Shown: in pieces, positions 59,746 to 64,000 of the stretch | How positions within the stretch are numbered: position 1 is the stretch's first letter | Layout of the letters: each line of letters begins with the position of its first letter | Assembly: GCF_020421205.1 (NCBI RefSeq) | Contig: NZ_JAIZZH010000001.1 | Span: forward strand, 310,001-374,000 | DNA length: 64,000 nt | Origin: Hymenobacter pini | Lineage (GTDB): Bacteria; Bacteroidota; Bacteroidia; Cytophagales; Hymenobacteraceae | Direction: 5' to 3' | Made by a program: the position numbers and the translations under genes | Notes under the pieces: model-generated | Told to the model about the DNA's origin: nothing | The model's input: the letters and a program-made list of their open reading frames with translations, nothing else | The model's database searches: none

Positions 59746-61233
59746 TTGGCTTCCACTCTATCTTCTCAACGTGTACTTGTCATCGGGGCCGGCTTTGCGG
59801 GCTTGGCGGCGGCTACTTCCCTGGCCCAGCGCGGATATCAGGTAACTATTCTGGAAAAAAACGAGGGACCCGGCGGCCGGGCCCGGGTCTTTAAGGCCGA
59901 AGGCTTTACCTTCGATATGGGTCCGAGCTGGTACTGGATGCCCGATATCTTTGAGCAGTACTTTGCCCGCTTCGGCAAAAAGGTATCTGATTACTACGAA
60001 CTGGTCCGGCTGGACCCTTCGTACCAGGTAATTTTCAAAGGGCCCGAGGCAGTAGATATTCCGGCCGCCATGAGCGAGCTGCGGCAGCTATTTGAGCGCT
60101 ACGAGCCCGGCAGCGGGGCCCGGCTGGATGAGTTTCTGCGGCAGGCGGCTTACAAGTACGAAGTAGGTATCGGTAAATTCGTGCACATGCCTGGCCGCTC
60201 CCTGCTGGAGTTTATGGACCCGCGCCTGGTAGTGGACGCCGTGCGGCTGGACTTGCTGCAGAGCATGCACAAGCACGTGCGCAAGTTCTTCAAGGATGCG
60301 CGTCTGCTGGAGCTGGTGGAATTCCCGATTCTGTTTCTGGGCGCTACCTCCGAAAATACCCCGGCCCTGTACTCGCTCATGAACTACGCCGACCTGGCGC
60401 TGGGCACTTGGTACCCCATGGGCGGCATGCACAAAATTGTGGAAGGCATGGTGCGCCTAGCCGAGGAGCGGGGCGTGCGGCTGGAGTACAACCAGGAAGT
60501 GCGGCAGATTGTGGTAGAGAATGGCCGCACCACCGGCGTGCAAACCGCCCAGGGCTTCCGGCCCGCCGATGTGGTCATTGCCGGTGCCGACTACCACCAC
60601 GCCGAGCAGCACCTGCTGGCCCCCGAGTGGCGCACCTACGACGAGGCGTACTGGGACTCCCGCACCATGGCTCCGTCGTCGTTGCTGTTTTACTTGGGCG
60701 TCAATAAGCGTCTGCCCAATTTGCGCCACCACAACCTGTTCTTCGACGAGGATTTCAGTCTGCATGCTCAGGAAATCTACGAAGACCCCAAGTGGCCCAG
60801 CCGACCCTTGTTCTACGTGTCGGCCCCCAGCCAGACGGACACCAGCGTAGCTCCAGAAGGCTGTGAGAACATCTTCCTGCTGATTCCGGTGGCTCCCAAC
60901 TTGCCCGACCCCGAGGCTACCCGGGAGCACTACTACAATCTGCTGATGGACCGCTTGGAAAAGCACTGCGGCACTAGTATCCGCGACGCGGTGGTGTACA
61001 AGCGTAGCTACGCCCACCAGGATTTCATGCAGGATTACCACAGCTACAAAGGCAACGCCTACGGGCTGGCCAACACGCTGCGGCAAACGGCCATTCTCAA
61101 GCCTGCTCTCAAAAGCAAAAAGGTGCGGAATCTGTACTTTACGGGCCAGCTTACCGTGCCCGGCCCCGGGGTGCCCCCGTCCCTGATTTCGGGCCAGGTA
61201 GTGGCGAAGGAAGTGGAGAAGGAGAATCAGTAA
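59746..61233 (+). CDS. crtI: phytoene desaturase (CrtI family)
   Basis: The 495-residue FAD-dependent desaturase converts phytoene to lycopene. The Rossmann motif is RVLVIGAGFAGLAAATSLA (about residues 9-27), followed by NEGPGGRARVFKAEGFTFDMGPSWYWMPD, the family hallmark. The C-terminal NLYFTGQLTVPGPGVPPSLISGQVVA segment carries the second FAD motif. No ATG lies near the conserved entry; a TTG at 59746 (ASTLSSQRVLVIGAG) is the only plausible start. It is followed 9 bp later by crtB. Confidence 0.93.
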   Translation: MASTLSSQRVLVIGAGFAGLAAATSLAQRGYQVTILEKNEGPGGRARVFKAEGFTFDMGPSWYWMPDIFEQYFARFGKKVSDYYELVRLDPSYQVIFKGPEAVDIPAAMSELRQLFERYEPGSGARLDEFLRQAAYKYEVGIGKFVHMPGRSLLEFMDPRLVVDAVRLDLLQSMHKHVRKFFKDARLLELVEFPILFLGATSENTPALYSLMNYADLALGTWYPMGGMHKIVEGMVRLAEERGVRLEYNQEVRQIVVENGRTTGVQTAQGFRPADVVIAGADYHHAEQHLLAPEWRTYDEAYWDSRTMAPSSLLFYLGVNKRLPNLRHHNLFFDEDFSLHAQEIYEDPKWPSRPLFYVSAPSQTDTSVAPEGCENIFLLIPVAPNLPDPEATREHYYNLLMDRLEKHCGTSIRDAVVYKRSYAHQDFMQDYHSYKGNAYGLANTLRQTAILKPALKSKKVRNLYFTGQLTVPGPGVPPSLISGQVVAKEVEKENQ

Positions 61234-61242
61234 CTCAGCAGA

Positions 61243-62085
61243 ATGGACCACGTTGCCCTATTTACCGAAACCAGCCGGGCCTGCGCCAAGCTGATAACCA
61301 GGCGGTACAGCACTTCTTTTACGCTCGGTATTCGCACCCTCGACCAACGGTTTCACCTGCCGGTATACTCCGTGTATGGCTTTGTGCGCTGGGCCGACGA
61401 AATTGTGGACACCTTCCATGACCACGACAAAGCCGCCCTGTTTGCGGACTTCAAGCGCCAAACCTACGAGGCCCTGGAAATTGGCCTGAGCCTGAACCCG
61501 GTGCTGCACGCGTTTCAGGATGTGGTGCGCCGCTACGGCATCGACCGAGAGTTCATCGACGCGTTTCTGTTCAGCATGGAAATGGACCTCGACGACCGGA
61601 ATTACAACCAGTCGCTCTACGAGCAGTACATCTACGGCTCGGCGGAAGTGGTGGGGCTGATGTGTCTGCGCATCTTCTGCGAGGGCGACGCCGCTCTTTT
61701 TGAGCGCCTGCGCGAGCCGGCCCGCCGCTTGGGCTCGGCCTTTCAGAAGGTGAACTTCCTGCGCGACGTGCGCTCCGACTACGAGGAGCGGGGCCGCGTG
61801 TATTTTCCTGGTGTGCAGTACGAGCGGTTTACGGATGCCGTGAAGCGCGACATTGAAGCCGACATTCGGGCCGATTTTGAGGCGGGCTACATGGGTATAG
61901 TGCAGCTGCCCCGGGCGGCCCGGTTGGGGGTGTATCTGGCGTATGTGTACTATTTGAAGCTGTTTCATAAAATCCGGCAGCTGCCGGCTACTACCATTCT
62001 GGGCGAGCGGGTGCGGGTGCCCAACAACACCAAGTTGCTGCTGCTGCTGGGGTCCTATTTCCGGTACCGGCTGGCGCGGGTGTAG
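61243..62085 (+). CDS. crtB: phytoene synthase
   Basis: This 280-residue squalene/phytoene-synthase-family enzyme joins two geranylgeranyl diphosphates to phytoene. The Asp-rich motifs are DEIVD (residues 52-56, in VRWADEIVDTF) and DVRSD in NFLRDVRSDYEERGRVYFP. The rest has the expected helical pattern and length. The ATG at 61243 is clean. It is 9 bp downstream of crtI and presumably co-transcribed with it. Confidence 0.94.
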   Translation: MDHVALFTETSRACAKLITRRYSTSFTLGIRTLDQRFHLPVYSVYGFVRWADEIVDTFHDHDKAALFADFKRQTYEALEIGLSLNPVLHAFQDVVRRYGIDREFIDAFLFSMEMDLDDRNYNQSLYEQYIYGSAEVVGLMCLRIFCEGDAALFERLREPARRLGSAFQKVNFLRDVRSDYEERGRVYFPGVQYERFTDAVKRDIEADIRADFEAGYMGIVQLPRAARLGVYLAYVYYLKLFHKIRQLPATTILGERVRVPNNTKLLLLLGSYFRYRLARV

Positions 62086-62190
62086 CCCTTCGCCGGAACT
62101 ATTGGCAGGCATCTTGCCGTAGGGGAGAAGAACTGCGCCGTTGCAGAACCGCTAGCTTTGCGGCTATTCTTCCACCAACCCCCGTTGCGC

Positions 62191-62718
62191 GTGAAGCTCG
62201 CCCGATTCTTATTTCTTGTTTTACTCCTGACGTTTTCCACCTACGTGTCAACCGAAGCCAACCCCTACGCGGTGCAGCAGCTGCGCCGCCACTATCAGCA
62301 GGCCGCCGCCAGCAAAGAAGCCGGCGAGAAGTTTCATAAGCTGATGGCTGCCTACGACAAGCAGGATGCCGTGGTGCTGGCGTACAAAGCAGCGGCAGAA
62401 GCCATTCGGGCCCGGGATGCTTCTATGCTCAGCAAGCTCACGCACGTGCAGCAGGCCAGCAAGCTGTTCGACCAGGCCGTGAAACTTGACGCCGACAATG
62501 CCGAAATCCGGTTTTTGCGCCTGAGCGTAGAGAGCAACCTGCCGAGCTTTCTGGGTCTAAGCCAGCACGTGGATGAAGACCGACAGTTTTTGGTAAGCAC
62601 GCTGCTGCAACATCCCAAGTCGGGCCTGGATGCTGAATCGTTTGAGTTGGTGCGCGACTTTCTGGTGCAGCGGGGTCATACCTCGGAGGCCGAAGCCGCG
62701 CGTCTGAGCCGCCTCTAA
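62191..62718 (+). CDS. exported helical protein of unknown function in the crt cluster
   Basis: From a GTG at 62191 the 175-residue protein has a short basic start and a signal or anchor segment (ARFLFLVLLLTFSTYVSTEA). The remainder is alpha-helical with TPR-like spacing (QQLRRHYQQAAASKEAGEK, AYKAAAEAIRARDASMLSK, LFDQAVKLDADNAEIRFLRL). The KLDADNAEIRFLRL element resembles a TPR helix. It lies 105 bp after crtB, the only gene before the 62741 terminator, so it is likely in the carotenoid transcript. No function is known. Confidence 0.65.
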   Translation: MKLARFLFLVLLLTFSTYVSTEANPYAVQQLRRHYQQAAASKEAGEKFHKLMAAYDKQDAVVLAYKAAAEAIRARDASMLSKLTHVQQASKLFDQAVKLDADNAEIRFLRLSVESNLPSFLGLSQHVDEDRQFLVSTLLQHPKSGLDAESFELVRDFLVQRGHTSEAEAARLSRL

Positions 62719-62740
62719 TAGCCACCGCCTTTCCACCGTA

Positions 62741-62773
62741 CAGGCCCCACGTTCTGCCCGAGCGTGGGGCCTG
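62741..62773 (+). terminator. intrinsic terminator at the end of the crt cluster
   Basis: A perfect 11-bp stem (CAGGCCCCACG at 62741-62751 with 62763-62773) has an 11-base loop. Only a short TATAT stretch follows rather than a long T-run. Confidence 0.7.
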
Positions 62774-62862
62774 CGTATATCTTGGCAGCCCACTTGTGCG
62801 TTGTACGCATGCACAATCCGTGGTTCGGGGGCTCAGCCCGAGCTACTACTCTGCACGTTGCT

Positions 62863-64000
62863 ATGAAAAACACCTTTCTTCTCACTACTGCTTTAGTTTG
62901 CTCATTCACCGCTGCCGCCCAGCAAACCGTGCTTAAAGGCCGGGTGCTGGATGAGCAGGGCCACCCCGTGCCCTACGCCAACGTAGGCCCGCCCGGCGCC
63001 GAGCCCGGCACCGCCACCAATGAAGCCGGCGAGTTTAGCCTGCGCGTGAGCAAGCTCCCTCAGAAGCTGGCCGTCGTAAGCCTCGGCTACACTACAACGG
63101 TACTGGAGGTGGCATCGGCCGCGCCCGTTACCGTAACACTCAAGGCCAGTACCGTGGCGCTGCCCGAAGTAAAAGTGCGCAACCCCGATAAGCTGGCTGC
63201 CGACTTGGTGCAGCGCGCCTACGCCAAGCTGGCTCGGCATCAGAAGGAAGAAGAGTTTGGCAAAGCCTTCTATCGACAGAAACAGGAGCATAACGGCCGC
63301 TACACCGAGTTCCTGGATGCGTTCTACGATGTGCGCTTCAACGGTCAGGGTATTAGTGGGTGGCAGCTGGAGCAGGCCCGCTATGGCTCGGCGCAGGAGG
63401 ATACAGGTGTAGAAATGACCAATTTCTCGGCGGCGCTGCGCCTGATTCCGGTATTCGACCCCAAGCCCAGCCGCCGCACCCTGGCCGTGCCGCTGAGCCC
63501 CGGCAGCAGCCGCACATTCACGTTCCATCTGCGCGAAATTCTGGAAAATCAGGGCCAGGAAACGGCTGTTATTGATTTCAGCCGCCGCCCCGGCGTGAAT
63601 ATTTTTGTGCCGGAGGGTACGCTGTACATCGACCGGCGCACGGCTGCCCTGCGCCGCATTGAGGCCATGGTGCCCATCGACCATCTCATGACGCTGCAGC
63701 TCCGGCAGGGTACTACTCTGGATGCCCAAACTATGCGCATGACCACCGAATTCGCCCCGCACCGCGACTCCCTGAGCCGGGTGCAGGCCATTCGGGCTGA
63801 GCAGCAGATTGTGTTGCGCTACCAGAACCGGCCCGACACGACTACGCTCAACGGTAACCTGTTTTTTTACCGCTACACGGCCCGGCCGGCCGGCAAAGGC
63901 TACAAAACCACCGGTGCCAGCTACAACGACCTGAAACAGGCTCAGAAGAAGCCCTACGATGGCACTTTTTGGCACGATAAGGAGGTTTTACGAGCCTCGC
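62863..64000 (+). CDS. secreted protein with CarboxypepD_reg-like N-domain (partial)
   Basis: The ATG at 62863 opens a signal peptide (MKNTFLLTTALVCSFTAAAQ) followed by VLKGRVLDEQGHPVPYANVG, the carboxypeptidase-regulatory-like domain entry common in TonB receptors and secreted Bacteroidota proteins. No TonB plug motif is visible up to the window end; the frame continues beyond 64000. The region about residues 135-300 (YRQKQEHNGRYTEFLDAFYDV, FFPEG-like PEGTLYIDRR) is unassigned. It is probably a surface or periplasmic protein rather than a complete TonB receptor. Confidence 0.75.
   Translation, partial: MKNTFLLTTALVCSFTAAAQQTVLKGRVLDEQGHPVPYANVGPPGAEPGTATNEAGEFSLRVSKLPQKLAVVSLGYTTTVLEVASAAPVTVTLKASTVALPEVKVRNPDKLAADLVQRAYAKLARHQKEEEFGKAFYRQKQEHNGRYTEFLDAFYDVRFNGQGISGWQLEQARYGSAQEDTGVEMTNFSAALRLIPVFDPKPSRRTLAVPLSPGSSRTFTFHLREILENQGQETAVIDFSRRPGVNIFVPEGTLYIDRRTAALRRIEAMVPIDHLMTLQLRQGTTLDAQTMRMTTEFAPHRDSLSRVQAIRAEQQIVLRYQNRPDTTTLNGNLFFYRYTARPAGKGYKTTGASYNDLKQAQKKPYDGTFWHDKEVLRAS

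Overview
The window is ordinary chromosomal DNA from a GC-rich member of the Bacteroidota, most likely Hymenobacter or a close relative in the Cytophagales. This is inferred from a type-A Por/type IX secretion tail (21399-22649), TonB-receptor/LytTR signalling, a GT3 glycogen synthase, the crtZ-CarH-sigma-crtI-crtB pigment block, TAnnTTTG-like -7 boxes, and frequent GTG/TTG starts without clear Shine-Dalgarno sites. I see no rRNA, prophage, insertion sequence or CRISPR array.

Layout. 0-6.5 kb: FabG, a geranylgeranyl-reductase-like flavoprotein, a TPR lipoprotein, dihydrolipoyl dehydrogenase and a TetR regulator. 7-21 kb: an arginine/carbamoyl-phosphate superlocus. argB-argE-argH run leftward; a GNAT gene, argG, argC, argD, a small zinc-ribbon gene, carA and carB run rightward from a shared 624-bp divergent region. 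No argF is present. 21-36 kb: a secreted propeller protein, trpS, a queuosine-precursor transporter, RNase Z, a STAS protein, a two-gene glycogen module (GT3 synthase and GH13/CBM48 branching enzyme), a YfcC-type carrier and a GT39 glycosyltransferase. 36-43 kb: an M28 peptidase, a kinase-less PAS protein paired with a zinc-ligand-less CZB-like protein, GNAT and HEAGH proteins, and a TPR histidine kinase.

43-50 kb: a candidate regulatory unit. A TonB-dependent receptor (44149) and a secreted helical-repeat protein (47205) are preceded by nearly identical 46-bp elements. Each element includes a pair of GACGCTTC-type repeats spaced 21 bp apart, the geometry expected of LytTR sites. A LytS-type kinase and a LytTR regulator follow immediately. 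Between the two targets lies a 399-bp array of 19 units of 21 bp.

50-57 kb: tRNA-Leu(CAA), HscB, a SAM hydroxide adenosyltransferase, PhoH, a GNAT protein, ComEC and an enoyl-CoA hydratase. 57-63 kb: a carotenoid cluster with crtZ, a MerR/B12-binding CarH-like regulator, an ECF sigma factor, crtI, crtB and an exported unknown protein. This reads as a light- or B12-responsive pigment regulon. The window ends inside a carboxypeptidase-regulatory-domain protein.

Intergenic regions carry many perfect or near-perfect hairpins. Some are bidirectional terminators; others belong to dispersed REP-like palindromes. Start codons were chosen by family N-termini, signal peptides and spacing; several are GTG or TTG.
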